Part shown: positions 27,654 through 36,451 of the stretch, in pieces
Layout: each line of letters begins with the position of its first letter
Position numbering within the stretch: position 1 is the first letter of the stretch
Assembly (NCBI RefSeq): GCF_000712035.1
Contig: NZ_JONV01000010.1
Coordinates: 1 to 64,000, forward strand
Reading direction: 5' to 3'
Length of the DNA stretch: 64,000 nucleotides
Source: Salinicoccus luteus DSM 17002
GTDB taxonomy: Bacteria; Bacillota; Bacilli; Staphylococcales; Salinicoccaceae
Notes under the pieces: model-generated
The model's input: the letters and a program-made list of their open reading frames with translations, nothing else
Told to the model about the DNA's origin: nothing
Databases searched by the model: none
Position numbers and translations under genes: made by a program

Positions 27654-28865
27654 ATGAAATATAGTTATGTATCGCATCTCTATTGTCCAAAATGCAGCAG
27701 TACTTATGACACGAAGGCGCAGCATCAGCTGTGCACATGCGGAGCGCCTCTGCTTGTCGACTACGATCTCGAAGGGGCCGGGAAAGTTCTGTCACCGGAG
27801 CAGCTGAAGCATCGGAAGGCCGATTTGTGGAGATACCACGAACTGCTTCCGGTGGAGGATGAAAACAATGTCGTGTCACTCGGGGAAGGCATGACCCCAC
27901 TTGTTCCATTGTACCGTCTGGCGCGCGACATGGCCGTGGACCACCTCTACATAAAGGATGAGGGCCTGGTGCCGACGGGTACATTCAAAGCACGGGGTGC
28001 CGCCGTCGGTGTATCGAAGGCAAAGGAACTGGGTGTGGAGGAACTGGCGATGCCGACCAATGGCAACGCCGGGGCGGCCTGGGCGCTGTATGCCGCAAGG
28101 GCGGGGATGAAATCCACAATCGTCATGCCCGAAGATGCACCGGAGATCACCCGGAATGAAGTCGCCATATCCGGAGCGGACCTCTATCTCGTCAACGGAC
28201 TGATCAGCGACGCCGGAAAGATTGTCGGCAGGGCGGTAAAGGAATATGGCCTGTACGACGCTTCCACCCTGAAGGAGCCGTACCGGATAGAAGGCAAGAA
28301 GACGATGGGACTGGAAATAGCTGAACAGCTGGGCTTCAAAATGCCCGATGTCATACTCTATCCCACAGGCGGCGGGGTCGGCCTGATCGGCATCCATAAG
28401 GCACTGAAGGAGCTGAAGGTACTCGGATGGGTCGAGGGAGACCTGCCGAGGCTCGTCGCTGTACAGGCGACAGGCTGTGCACCAATCGTCAGGGCATGGG
28501 AGGAAGGAAAAAGGGAATCCGAATTCTGGAACGACTCCGAAACCAAAGCCTTCGGCATCAACGTGCCCAAAGCGCTCGGTGATTTCCTGGTGCTCGATGC
28601 ACTCTATGAGACGAATGGCTGTGCCGTCGCAGTGGATGACGAAGTGATGCTCAAAGAGCAGGAGCGGCTGGCCCGCCTGGAAGGCAGTTTCGTCTGTCCA
28701 GAAGGGGCGGCCGCCTTCGCAGCGGCCCGCAGGCTGAAGGAGACGGAGTGGATCAAAGAAGGCGAAACAGTCGTGGTACTGAACACCGGAGCAGGCATCA
28801 AGTATCCGGATACGGTCGACATCCAGCCTGAGCGGCTGGAGAAGGAAGCGGCGATCGACAAATAA
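27654..28865 (+). CDS. thrC: Threonine synthase
   Basis: PLP lyase of 403 residues that turns O-phosphohomoserine into threonine. An N-terminal zinc-ribbon-like segment (CPKC, CTCG within residues 11-32) precedes the fold-type II catalytic domain. The PLP lysine lies in TFKARGA, substrate loops are GEGMTPL and TNGNAGAAWA, and the phosphate-binding glycine loop is PTGGGVGLIG. The start is ATG 27654, eight bases after GGGAG. It stands apart from hom/thrB and has no T-box leader. The zinc-ribbon variant is the archaeal/Bacillus-like subgroup; a threonine dehydratase-like role is less likely. Confidence 0.82.
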   Translation: MKYSYVSHLYCPKCSSTYDTKAQHQLCTCGAPLLVDYDLEGAGKVLSPEQLKHRKADLWRYHELLPVEDENNVVSLGEGMTPLVPLYRLARDMAVDHLYIKDEGLVPTGTFKARGAAVGVSKAKELGVEELAMPTNGNAGAAWALYAARAGMKSTIVMPEDAPEITRNEVAISGADLYLVNGLISDAGKIVGRAVKEYGLYDASTLKEPYRIEGKKTMGLEIAEQLGFKMPDVILYPTGGGVGLIGIHKALKELKVLGWVEGDLPRLVAVQATGCAPIVRAWEEGKRESEFWNDSETKAFGINVPKALGDFLVLDALYETNGCAVAVDDEVMLKEQERLARLEGSFVCPEGAAAFAAARRLKETEWIKEGETVVVLNTGAGIKYPDTVDIQPERLEKEAAIDK

Positions 28866-28892
28866 AGCCGGAATACTGGGAACTGGTATGAA

Positions 28893-28938
28893 TAAAAATG
28901 CGCGCCTTCCATCGTATTGATGAGGCGCGCATGAATTT
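28893..28938 (-). terminator. Terminator after the YdjM-like gene
   Basis: ATGCGCGCC/GGCGCGCAT arms; reading leftward they are followed by TTTTTATT, so it serves the minus-strand gene and perhaps weakly thrC. Confidence 0.75.
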
Positions 28939-28942
28939 ATGG

Positions 28943-29428
28943 CTACCAGAACCTGAACCATCCGAGCGTTTCGTATCCAAAGTAGAAGGCCAGAAGCGCA
29001 AGAATGCTGAAAATCAGGTTCTCCACCTTGCTTCCGGTTCTGATGGTGAGGGGGAAGCGGACGGTGAGGTCGAGCGGGAAGAAGAGCTTGATGCCGCTTC
29101 TTGTCGCCATATCCAGTATATAATGGCTCACCATACCTGTCAGCAGTCCATATTTCAGTATATCGTTTGGAAAGAACCGGTCGATGAGGAACGATACGAT
29201 TACCAGAAACAGGAGGCTGTGGGTGAATGTCCGGTGGCCGAACAGTAGATTGATGATCCGGGAGAGGATGGGAAACCGTCTTCCGATTCTGCTCCCACTG
29301 TGGCAGATGTCCGGCAGAAGCGCCCCGGCGATGCCGGCGCCGACCATGATCAGCGGGTTTTCATTCGCTGCATGGGCAACCGCAAGACTTGCTGTGATGC
29401 CACCCATTATATGTGTTTTTCCAGTCAT
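28943..29428 (-). CDS. YdjM-like metal-dependent hydrolase family membrane protein
   Basis: Inner-membrane protein of 161 residues with about four hydrophobic segments. The family (PF04307-type, also called DUF457) hallmark is the histidine motif GHRTFTHSLL with a preceding LPDICHSGS and HYILD, which could bind a metal. It is named after LexA-regulated YdjM of E. coli; a true hydrolase activity is unproven. No LexA box is apparent in the AT-rich 29429-29649 region. GGAGGCGGC precedes ATG 29428. Confidence 0.75.
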   Translation of the reverse strand: MTGKTHIMGGITASLAVAHAANENPLIMVGAGIAGALLPDICHSGSRIGRRFPILSRIINLLFGHRTFTHSLLFLVIVSFLIDRFFPNDILKYGLLTGMVSHYILDMATRSGIKLFFPLDLTVRFPLTIRTGSKVENLIFSILALLAFYFGYETLGWFRFW

Positions 29429-29649
29429 GATGCCGCCTCCTTAATTTTGCCCGAATAATAATTATAATATATTATATGCATTTTTTCTGTATTTTTCATG
29501 ATTTGCCTTATGAATATATGTGATTGGCAGGGGACGAAGATTATATCCCCTCATAAAGGGAATGAAGAGATAAAGGAAAATAATGGACGATAATGGCATC
29601 TTGCCATATTCGAACTGACGGAAAACGGGATAAATCAGGAGGGATAGTC

Positions 29650-30414
29650 ATGGGAAGACTGGACGGCAAAGTGGCAATAATCACTGGCGCAGGCAGTGGC
29701 CAGGGGGCAGTGGAGGCAGAACTTTTCGCCCGGGAGGGTGCGAAGGTCGTAGCGACGGATATGAATGAAGCGCATCTCAATCCGGTGGTGGAAGACATCA
29801 GCCGGCAGTACCCGGATGCGGTGATTGCCCTGAAGCATGATGTGTCGAAGGAAGCGGACTGGGAGCGCATTGTGGAGGAAGCCCTCGGCGCATTCGGCAA
29901 AATCGATATCCTCATCAATAATGCGGGCATAACGGGCATGACGGAATTCACCCTGAACAAGCTGACGGTGGAAGAATGGGATAAAGTCATGAACGTCAAC
30001 GCACTGGGGAACTTCCTTGGCATGAAGCACACCATTCCTGCGATGAAGAGGAATGGACAGGGGGCAGTCGTAAACATCTCCTCCCTGACCGGCATCAGCG
30101 GTCTTGGGGGGCTTACTGCGTACTCCGCTTCCAAAGGTGCAATCCGCACCATGACGAAAGGGGCGGCAAGGGACTTTGGAGGAGACCACATACGCGTGAA
30201 TTCCATCCATCCAGGCTATATTGAGACGCCGTCTACGGATTATCTGACATCCAACAACGATATCAGGGAAGCCCTGATTGCAGCTGTGCCACTCAAATAT
30301 TTGGGTGAATCGGAAGATGTGGCATACGCAGCATTGTTCCTCGCATCGGATGAAGCCAAGTTCATCACCGGGGAGGAACTGATCATCGATGGTGGACAGA
30401 CGATAAAGGAATAG
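29650..30414 (+). CDS. Short-chain dehydrogenase/reductase
   Basis: Classical SDR of 254 residues. Cofactor loop TGAGSGQG (normally GxxxGxG) is near residue 12, NNAG is present, the catalytic Ser is in NISSLTG, and YSASK provides Tyr and Lys. The C-terminal GEELIIDGGQT is typical. It fits glucose, cyclopentanol or 3-oxoacyl dehydrogenase-type members; substrate is undetermined. The start is ATG 29650, seven bases after AGGAGGG; earlier codons in frame are upstream of that site. YwbE follows 29 bases later. Confidence 0.82.
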   Translation: MGRLDGKVAIITGAGSGQGAVEAELFAREGAKVVATDMNEAHLNPVVEDISRQYPDAVIALKHDVSKEADWERIVEEALGAFGKIDILINNAGITGMTEFTLNKLTVEEWDKVMNVNALGNFLGMKHTIPAMKRNGQGAVVNISSLTGISGLGGLTAYSASKGAIRTMTKGAARDFGGDHIRVNSIHPGYIETPSTDYLTSNNDIREALIAAVPLKYLGESEDVAYAALFLASDEAKFITGEELIIDGGQTIKE

Positions 30415-30443
30415 GACTATATCATTCATTAAGGAGATTATCA

Positions 30444-30638
30444 ATGGACGGAACAAAAAGAGAGCATATTAAACCAGGCGTAAAGGTGAAAGTGGTACAG
30501 AAGCAGCATCAGCGGTCGGGGGAACTGACCGAAGGGGTTGTGGCGAGATTGCTGACCAACTCGTCAACACATCCCCACGGCATTAAGGTGAAGCTCGAGG
30601 ACGGCACTGTTGGCAGAGTGAAGGAGATATTGGAATAA
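30444..30638 (+). CDS. YwbE family protein
   Basis: Tiny basic cytosolic protein of 64 residues matching the YwbE/DUF2196 family: IKPGVKVKVVQKQHQRSGEL, the TSSTHPHGIKVKLEDG core and a closing GRVKEIL. The predicted fold is a small beta-barrel of RNA-binding type, but function is unknown. GGAGATTATCA precedes ATG. It probably shares the SDR transcript and ends at a strong terminator. Confidence 0.82.
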   Translation: MDGTKREHIKPGVKVKVVQKQHQRSGELTEGVVARLLTNSSTHPHGIKVKLEDGTVGRVKEILE

Positions 30639-30643
30639 ATAGG

Positions 30644-30683
30644 AAAAGTGCCCATCAGAAATAACTGGTGGGGCACTTTTTCT
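30644..30683. terminator. Bidirectional terminator
   Basis: AAAAGTGCCC and GGGCACTTTT arms with an inner ATCAG/CTGGT pairing; between convergent ywbE and the DHA2 exporter. Confidence 0.88.
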
Positions 30684-32157
30684 ATTCGACATTTGTATCT
30701 GCAATGTCGTCCGGCCGGGCACGATATACACGCAGTGCCATCACTGCCGCAATGATGGAAACGATGAAGGCGATGAAGTATACGAGCTCCACACCCGCGA
30801 CCATGGCGAGGTCGATTGTTGCGGGGTCCTCAGGTGTTTCTGCATTTGAGAGGTAGCTGGCCTGTCTTGCATTGAGAATGCTGATGAAGACCGAAACGCC
30901 TATGGCACCGGCTATTGGCTGCAAGGTGGAAATGACAGCGGTGCCGTGCGGGTAGAGCCGTTTCGGCAGCTGGTTGAGTCCATTGGTCTGGGCAGGCATC
31001 ATGATGACCGAAACCGAAACCATGAGCAGCAGGAAGCCGATGACGATCATCCATACGGAACTGTCGGTATCCAGGCGGCTCATCATGAACATGGTGCCGC
31101 TCAGTACAAGCGTCGCGGGAATCATCATCGGTCTCGGACCGACCTTATCGAACAGCTGTCCCATGAAAGGCGAGAGGGCGCCGTTCAGCAGACTTCCGGG
31201 AAGCAGGAGAATGCCCGCAGTGACGGCACTCAGTGCCAGAGGTCCCTGCATGTAGATCGGCAGAATGATTTCCGAGGCAAACATGGTCATGATGATGATC
31301 AGGAACATGATGACGGCATGACGGTACATCGGGTATTTGAATACCCTCAAATCCATAATGGGCTCGTCCAGGCGCAGCTGCCGGTAGGCAAACAGGAAGA
31401 TGCCGGAAACCCCCAAAAGGAGGAAAAGAAGGACTTCCGGGCTCAGGAAGCCGGCTTCACTCTCTCCGACCGAGCTGAATCCATAAATGGTGGCGCCGAA
31501 ACCGACAGTGGAAAAAACGATGGATGGGATGTCGATTTTGGGCCGGGTCACTTCCGATACATTGACCAGGAAGAAGTACGCGAACACTACGGAGAATAAT
31601 GAGAACGGAATGACTGTAATGAACAGGAAGCGCCATCCGAGGTATTCTACGATGATGCCGGAAAGTGTCGGGCCGATGGCCGGTGCGAACATGATGACGA
31701 GCCCGACGATTCCCATGATTCTGCCCCGTTTATGGGGCGGGTACATGAGCAGGAATACATTGAACATGATCGGCATCAGCATTCCGGTACCGACGGCCTG
31801 TATCAGGCGTCCTGTCAGAAGAATGCCGAATGTCGGGGCGGAGGCGGCGATGGTCGTTCCGATGGTGAATATGATCATCGTGCCCAAAAAGAGCTGGCGG
31901 GTGGTGAACCATTGGAGCAGAAGGGCCGAGACAGGGATGACGATTCCCATGACGAGCATGAAGCCTGTTGCCATCCACTGTACGGTTGGCAGCGTGATGT
32001 TGAATTCAGTCATCAGTGTCGTCAGGGCGATATTGAGCAGTGTCTCATTTAGAATCGCAAAAAACGCCCCGATGATGAGCGAAAGCATGATCGGGAGGGT
32101 TTTGATATCGGGATTATCCGATAGATATTCATATTGGCTGTTGGTGTTGTTTTCCAT
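30682..32157 (-). CDS. DHA2-family (EmrB/LmrB-like) multidrug MFS exporter
   Basis: Proton-coupled exporter of 491 residues with 14 predicted membrane segments, as in the DHA2 family. It carries the DHA2 hallmarks: QWMATGFMLVMG near the end of helix 2, GRLIQAVGTGMLMPIM after helix 4, and motif C-like GLVIMFAPAIGPTLSG. ATG 32157 is chosen after CAGGAG; upstream in-frame codons precede that site. It is divergent from a 53-residue ORF, and the 127-base gap contains two inverted repeats (32195-32208, 32239-32258) that look like operators. No TetR or MarR gene is adjacent, so the regulator lies elsewhere. Substrate unknown. Confidence 0.85.
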   Translation of the reverse strand: MENNTNSQYEYLSDNPDIKTLPIMLSLIIGAFFAILNETLLNIALTTLMTEFNITLPTVQWMATGFMLVMGIVIPVSALLLQWFTTRQLFLGTMIIFTIGTTIAASAPTFGILLTGRLIQAVGTGMLMPIMFNVFLLMYPPHKRGRIMGIVGLVIMFAPAIGPTLSGIIVEYLGWRFLFITVIPFSLFSVVFAYFFLVNVSEVTRPKIDIPSIVFSTVGFGATIYGFSSVGESEAGFLSPEVLLFLLLGVSGIFLFAYRQLRLDEPIMDLRVFKYPMYRHAVIMFLIIIMTMFASEIILPIYMQGPLALSAVTAGILLLPGSLLNGALSPFMGQLFDKVGPRPMMIPATLVLSGTMFMMSRLDTDSSVWMIVIGFLLLMVSVSVIMMPAQTNGLNQLPKRLYPHGTAVISTLQPIAGAIGVSVFISILNARQASYLSNAETPEDPATIDLAMVAGVELVYFIAFIVSIIAAVMALRVYRARPDDIADTNVE

Positions 32158-32194
32158 GTATAGGTCTCCTGTATGTATTGGATTTGAATGTTTG

Positions 32195-32208
32195 ATGCAC
32201 AAGTGCAT
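32195..32208. promoter_or_regulatory. Palindrome in the DHA2/small-ORF divergent region
   Basis: ATGCAC-AA-GTGCAT, perfect, 38 bases ahead of the exporter start: a good size and place for a TetR- or MarR-type operator (inference). Confidence 0.45.
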
Positions 32209-32238
32209 TTGAATATACTATTATGAATGGAGGGATTA

Positions 32239-32258
32239 CACAAGGGTTACGACTTGTG
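32239..32258. promoter_or_regulatory. Second inverted repeat, near the small ORF
   Basis: CACAAG and CTTGTG with an eight-base spacer, 27 bases ahead of the small ORF. Confidence 0.35.
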
Positions 32259-32284
32259 AATATCCAGAAAAAGGAGCCGAGCAC

Positions 32285-32446
32285 ATGAGATGTGGTACAG
32301 AATGCTTCATTGTGACATTCGAAAAAGACGGTGCCGATTATACCAGGGAGGCCCGGGCAAAGTCGCAGATCGAAGCGCGCAGGATGGTAAGCAGCAAATA
32401 TGGTCCGGACAGCCGAATCAAAAAAATAGTGAAAAAGTACAAATAA
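32285..32446 (+). CDS. Small basic protein, 53 residues, unrecognised
   Basis: ATG 32285 has a strong ribosome site (AAAGGAG, eight bases ahead) and an open frame to TAA 32446. The product begins MRCGTECFIVTF, with two cysteines at residues 3 and 7, and ends in a lysine/arginine-rich tail KKIVKKYK; it has no signal peptide or membrane segment. The strand-helix pattern (FIVTFEKDG..YTREARAKSQIEARRMV) suggests a small alpha/beta fold. It is divergent from the DHA2 exporter and lies directly upstream of the O-methyltransferase promoter. I do not recognise the family. Confidence 0.6.
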   Translation: MRCGTECFIVTFEKDGADYTREARAKSQIEARRMVSSKYGPDSRIKKIVKKYK

Positions 32447-32450
32447 AGGT

Positions 32451-32479
32451 TTGCAATTCATACACTTTTAGTGTAGTAT
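32451..32479 (+). promoter_or_regulatory. Promoter with internal operator ahead of the O-methyltransferase
   Basis: TTGCAA (32451-32456), exact 17-bp spacer, TAGTAT (32474-32479). The palindrome TACACT-TTT-AGTGTA (32461-32475) fills the spacer and touches the -10, a classic repressor position. Confidence 0.6.
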
Positions 32480-32487
32480 GCAAAACT

Positions 32488-32531
32488 ATAGTATATTTCT
32501 TAAATATTCGGAAAATATTGAAATGTACTAT
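32488..32531 (+). other. Long leader hairpin or two-part operator
   Basis: ATAGTATATTTC (32488-32499) pairs with GAAATGTACTAT (32520-32531) with one wobble, and an inner AATATT (32503-32508) pairs with AATATT (32514-32519). In RNA this is an 18-bp stem with a three-base bulge and five-base loop, ending 40 bases before the methyltransferase start. No T run follows, so it is not a simple terminator. Confidence 0.55.
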
Positions 32532-32571
32532 AAATTAAGTGTATACAAAATACGGAGGCGAACTATTTAAC

Positions 32572-33210
32572 ATGTCCAAACTTTGGAATGATGTGGACGC
32601 GTACTTTACTTCCCAGCTGAATGCTGATGATGAGGTAATTACGGGAATTCTCGAAAACGAAGAAGAAAGAACCGAAGCGACGAGTGGCCAAGGAAAGTTT
32701 CTTCAGTTATTGGCGAGAATCAAAGGTGCAAAAACGGTGTTGGAAATAGGCACATTGAGTGGCTACAGTACATTATGGCTGGGTAAGGCACTGCCGGAAG
32801 ATGGCAGGATGGCCACCATCGAGTCCAACCCTGAATATGCAAAAACAGCGTTCGAGCACATTATGGCTGCTGAACTGGATGACAAGGTTGAAGTCATCGA
32901 GGCGCCGGCGGAAAATACATTGCCGAAATTGCTTGAGAGAGGATATCCACGCTTTGATTTCATCTATATCAATGCAAATCAGCAGCATTATCCGGATTAC
33001 CTTGAAGCGGCAATCAACATGGCCAAGAGCGGCTCGGTCATCGTAACGGAACGTAAGATCATGGAATCGTTTGAAGAGGAAGAGGCGAAATGCCCCAAAA
33101 TGCAGCGTTTCCTGCAGATTCTTACAGAACATCCCCGTGTAGATGCGACAGCAGTTCAGACAGTAGGCAGCAGAGGACACGACGGGTTCGTCATGGCAGT
33201 ATTGGATTAA
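32572..33210 (+). CDS. O-methyltransferase (COMT-like, family 3)
   Basis: SAM-dependent O-methyltransferase of 212 residues. Motif I VLEIGTLSGYSTLWL (about residues 56-70), the acidic turn MATIESNPEYAK and the region FDFIYINANQQHYPDYL match the Methyltransf_3 (catechol/caffeoyl-CoA) family; the usual metal-binding Asp of FIDAD is here IN-A-N, so the divalent-metal site may be altered. ATG 32572 is chosen as the homologous start although GGAGG lies 14 bases away; GTG 32539 has no site. It has its own promoter with an operator-like palindrome and a structured leader. Substrate unknown. Confidence 0.8.
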   Translation: MSKLWNDVDAYFTSQLNADDEVITGILENEEERTEATSGQGKFLQLLARIKGAKTVLEIGTLSGYSTLWLGKALPEDGRMATIESNPEYAKTAFEHIMAAELDDKVEVIEAPAENTLPKLLERGYPRFDFIYINANQQHYPDYLEAAINMAKSGSVIVTERKIMESFEEEEAKCPKMQRFLQILTEHPRVDATAVQTVGSRGHDGFVMAVLD

Positions 33211-33228
33211 CCGAAAAGTATACAAATT

Positions 33229-33279
33229 AAAAAGCTCAGTATCAACCTACTAAAGTGGATTGATACTGAGCTTTTTATT
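33229..33279 (+). terminator. Terminator after the O-methyltransferase
   Basis: Seventeen-base perfect arms AAAAAGCTCAGTATCAA and complement. Confidence 0.92.
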
Positions 33280-33343
33280 GGCGCTCTTATCGGCGGGTGG
33301 CCGTTATGGTAGAGTATAATAAAACTGTAAAGAAGGGGATACG

Positions 33344-34288
33344 ATGCTGACGCGTTTCAACGCTTTCATTCAAAAATGGATTGCGGTCCTCACGCCGCTC
33401 AGTCTCATCATCGGGGTGGTGCTCGGCGAAGTCGGGACGCACTTCCTCTTTCTGATTCCATGGTTTTTTGCCTTCATGACCTTCACAGGGGCGCTGGGCA
33501 TGGATTTCAAGGACTTCAAAATGGTCGCAAAATATCCGAAGGCGATACTGCTGAGCATTCTGTTCTTGCATATCCTGATGCCCCTGTGGGGATATATGCT
33601 GTCGACTATCCTGCTGGATGATTCCCTTCTGACCGTCGGATTCACACTGGCGGTGGCGGTACCGACAGGTGTGACTTCAGTCATATGGGTAACCATCACC
33701 CGAGGCAATCTGCCGCTTGCACTCTCCATCATTCTGCTGGATACACTGCTCGCCCCGCTGATACTGCCGCTCATACTTGTAGCAGTTGCAGGCACAGCCG
33801 TTACCATCGATTCCGGGGCCCTGATCATGGGATTGCTGTGGATGATCGTATTGCCGACCCTGGCCGGCATCATGATGAACGAAGTGACACGCGGCAGTGT
33901 GAAGGACACATTGGGAAGGCAACTGGCACCTTTTTCAAAAATAAGCCTGCTGCTCATCATCATGATCAACGGCAGTGTCATCGCCCCCTATCTTCAGGAA
34001 TTTTCATGGGAAATCGTCGGCATACTGCTCCTTGTCCTGTTCATTACTTTATCTGCGTATGCCTTCGCACTGGCTACCGGACACTACCTGCTGAAGGAAC
34101 CATCCATCGTTACGACCTTCACCTATAATGTGGGGATGAGGAATATTTCGGTAGGGGTGGTCATCGCCACTGCCTATTTTCCGCCGAAAGTCGCGATGCC
34201 GGTGGTGTTCTGCATGCTTTTCCAGCAGCTGATCGCCTCCTTCGCGAGCAAAGCGATGATTCGGTATCAGGCGTATAGAAACTATTGA
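33344..34288 (+). CDS. Bile acid:sodium symporter (BASS) family transporter
   Basis: Sodium-coupled organic anion symporter of 314 residues with about ten membrane segments. The family features are the glycine-rich FTGALGMDFKDF near residue 45, the crossover stretch VAVPTGVTSVIWVTI, and NVGMRNISVGVVIA near residue 265. Staphylococcal and Bacillus relatives take up pantoate, pyruvate-related acids or unknown anions; I cannot choose. GAAGGGG precedes ATG 33344. Monocistronic. Confidence 0.8.
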   Translation: MLTRFNAFIQKWIAVLTPLSLIIGVVLGEVGTHFLFLIPWFFAFMTFTGALGMDFKDFKMVAKYPKAILLSILFLHILMPLWGYMLSTILLDDSLLTVGFTLAVAVPTGVTSVIWVTITRGNLPLALSIILLDTLLAPLILPLILVAVAGTAVTIDSGALIMGLLWMIVLPTLAGIMMNEVTRGSVKDTLGRQLAPFSKISLLLIIMINGSVIAPYLQEFSWEIVGILLLVLFITLSAYAFALATGHYLLKEPSIVTTFTYNVGMRNISVGVVIATAYFPPKVAMPVVFCMLFQQLIASFASKAMIRYQAYRNY

Positions 34289-34403
34289 AGCCAGACAGTC
34301 GGCGTTGAGCTGTCTTTAATTTTTACAATGACACCTACATAAATAGTGCGAGAACGGGTATAGGAAAATATTGAAGTTTTATCATTTTATGAGGAGGCTA
34401 CAT

Positions 34404-35393
34404 ATGGAGCGATTCAAAGCATTGGTCGTCGACCAGGTCGACGAAGAAACAGTGATGGATATTAAGGAAATCGGTATGGATGATTTGTCTGATGGGGAAG
34501 TGACGATTAAAGTTGCCTATTCAAGCGTCAACTATAAAGATGGTATGGTGGCGGTGACAGGCAGCATCGCTGAAACATTCCCGCTGGTTCCGGGCATCGA
34601 CCTTGCTGGAACGGTGATCTCTTCTGAAGACGAGCGTTTCAAGGAAGGGGATGAAGTGATTGCCACCAGCTACTATATCGGCACACGGCATAGCGGTGGT
34701 TTCAGTGAAGTCGCGAGAATTCCTGCGGAATGGGTCGTGACACTGCCGGAAGGACTGACGCTGAAGGAAGCGATGGAGCTTGGCACTGCAGGGTTCACGG
34801 CTGCGTTGTGCATCCAGAGGCTGGAAGAGAATGGGCTCGAACCTGGCCCGGGCAAAGTGCTCGTCGATGGAGCGAGCGGTGGAGTCGGCAGCCTCGCCAT
34901 CAATATGCTTTCCGACAAGGGCTACGATGTCGTCGCAAGCACAGGACGGACGGAAGAAGCGGAATACCTGAAATCCCTCGGTGCGGCCAAAGTCATCCAT
35001 CGTGATGAAGTGACCGACACGGACGGGAAGTCGACCAGAAAGCGGCAATGGAAGGCGGCAATCGACCCGGTGGGAGGTAAAACCCTGCAGTATATCCTGA
35101 GCAGCCTCGATTATGGCGGTTCAGTCGCGACTTGCGGGCTGGCCGGCGGCATCGAAGTGGAGACGACGGTACTGCCCTTCATTTCCCGGGCAATAAACTG
35201 GCTCGGCATCGATTCCGTCAAATATCCGATGGAACGCAGGGTGAAAGTATGGGAAAGCTTGGCAGGGGACATGAAACCTTCTGCACTGGAAACCCATATC
35301 TCCCATGAAGTATCGCTCGAAGAACTGCCGGACACTTTGCGAGATATTCTTAAAGGCCGCGTCCGTGGCCGTATCATCGTCAAATTCCAATAA
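34404..35393 (+). CDS. YhdH/AcuI-type quinone oxidoreductase (acrylyl-CoA reductase family)
   Basis: Zinc-free medium-chain dehydrogenase of 329 residues. It has the conserved SSVNYKD motif of the YhdH/YhfP group (about residues 45-51), PGIDLAGTV, and the NADPH-binding loop GASGGVGSLAI (about 155-165). The family includes AcuI, which reduces acrylyl-CoA to propionyl-CoA and detoxifies acrylate from DMSP breakdown; other members are of unknown substrate. GAGGAGG precedes ATG 34404; an in-frame ATG-less extension to 34371 is upstream of that site. Monocistronic. Confidence 0.85.
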   Translation: MERFKALVVDQVDEETVMDIKEIGMDDLSDGEVTIKVAYSSVNYKDGMVAVTGSIAETFPLVPGIDLAGTVISSEDERFKEGDEVIATSYYIGTRHSGGFSEVARIPAEWVVTLPEGLTLKEAMELGTAGFTAALCIQRLEENGLEPGPGKVLVDGASGGVGSLAINMLSDKGYDVVASTGRTEEAEYLKSLGAAKVIHRDEVTDTDGKSTRKRQWKAAIDPVGGKTLQYILSSLDYGGSVATCGLAGGIEVETTVLPFISRAINWLGIDSVKYPMERRVKVWESLAGDMKPSALETHISHEVSLEELPDTLRDILKGRVRGRIIVKFQ

Positions 35394-35439
35394 AAAGATC
35401 CCTTCATCCAATCTGTTCATGGATGAAGGGATTTTCTTT
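35393..35439. terminator. Bidirectional terminator
   Basis: ATCCCTTCATCCA and TGGATGAAGGGAT arms, flanked by A and T runs, between convergent genes. Confidence 0.88.
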
Positions 35440-36395
35440 TATTTGGCGTAAGCCTCTTCTTCAAGTACTTTAATCTGGGCATTCACTTCGTCTGCCGACA
35501 GATCATTTTCGATGACATATCTGTTTCTTGGATGCTTTGTGCATTCCAGGGAGCAGCCGCCAAGGTGCTTCGCTTCGTTTTCTTCGGAGGCGAGGATCTG
35601 GTCGTTGCACTCGGGATTTGCACAGTTGATATAACGTTCACATGGAGTGCCATCGAAATGGTCGCGGCCGACGATATTATGCTCCACCTGGTTCACAGGT
35701 ACAGTCAGTCTTTCATCAAAGACATACATCATGCCGTCCCAGTGCTGTCCTTTGACCTCGGGGTCTTTACTGTATGTTGCGATGCCGCCATGGAGTTGAC
35801 CGACATCGTCGAATCCTTCCCGCTTCAGCCAGCCTGAGAACTTTTCACAGCGGATGCCGCCAGTGCAGTATGTCAGGATGCGCTTGCCCTCAAGCATTTC
35901 ACGGTTCTCCTTGACCCATTCCGGCAGTTCACGGAATGCCTCGACATCCGGACGGATGGCGCCACGGAAATGGCCGACATCATATTCATAGGTGTTTCTT
36001 GCATCCAGGACGATTGTATTTTCATCCTGCATCTGTTCATAGAAATCTTTCGGGTCAAGATACTCGCCTGTCAGTTCGCGCGGATCGATATCATCCTCGA
36101 GGCTGAGGTTGACGAGTTCCGGACGCGGACGTACATGCATCTTTTTGAAGGCATGGCCTTCCGAGGCGTCGATCTTGAACACGATGCCATCGAACAGGGG
36201 ATGGCGCTTCATGTATTCCATATACTTTTCGGTATCTTCCACAGTTCCTGAGACGGTACCGTTTATACCTTCATTGGCGACGAGAATGCGTCCTTTGAGG
36301 TTCATTCCTTTGCACAGATCAAGATGCTCCTCTGAGAATGCTTCGGGATCTTCAATGTCTGTGTAGTAGTAATAGAGTAAAACTTGATATTTCAT
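35439..36395 (-). CDS. trhO: tRNA uridine(34) hydroxylase TrhO (rhodanese family)
   Basis: Cytosolic enzyme of 318 residues that, in Bacillus and E. coli, hydroxylates wobble uridine 34 of tRNAs to ho5U using oxygen. Layout: N-terminal UPF0176 ferredoxin-like domain (to about 100), rhodanese domain (about 120-220) with active Cys in [14 protein letters not shown], and a C-terminal cysteine-rich segment ([25 protein letters not shown]). The start is ATG 36395, eight bases after AGGTGG; GTG 36407 overlaps that site. Single gene. Confidence 0.9.
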   Translation of the reverse strand: MKYQVLLYYYYTDIEDPEAFSEEHLDLCKGMNLKGRILVANEGINGTVSGTVEDTEKYMEYMKRHPLFDGIVFKIDASEGHAFKKMHVRPRPELVNLSLEDDIDPRELTGEYLDPKDFYEQMQDENTIVLDARNTYEYDVGHFRGAIRPDVEAFRELPEWVKENREMLEGKRILTYCTGGIRCEKFSGWLKREGFDDVGQLHGGIATYSKDPEVKGQHWDGMMYVFDERLTVPVNQVEHNIVGRDHFDGTPCERYINCANPECNDQILASEENEAKHLGGCSLECTKHPRNRYVIENDLSADEVNAQIKVLEEEAYAK

Positions 36396-36451
36396 TGTCT
36401 TTTCCACCTATCAATTATATTTGCAGGATATACCTGATAGCTGCATGGAAT

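Noticed and set aside
27876-28961. A 361-codon open frame antisense to threonine synthase
   Set aside because: Shadow of a clear enzyme gene; no start signal and no recognisable domain.
30946-32212. Several long rightward frames across the DHA2 exporter
   Set aside because: They arise from the low stop density of the complementary strand of a hydrophobic membrane protein gene.
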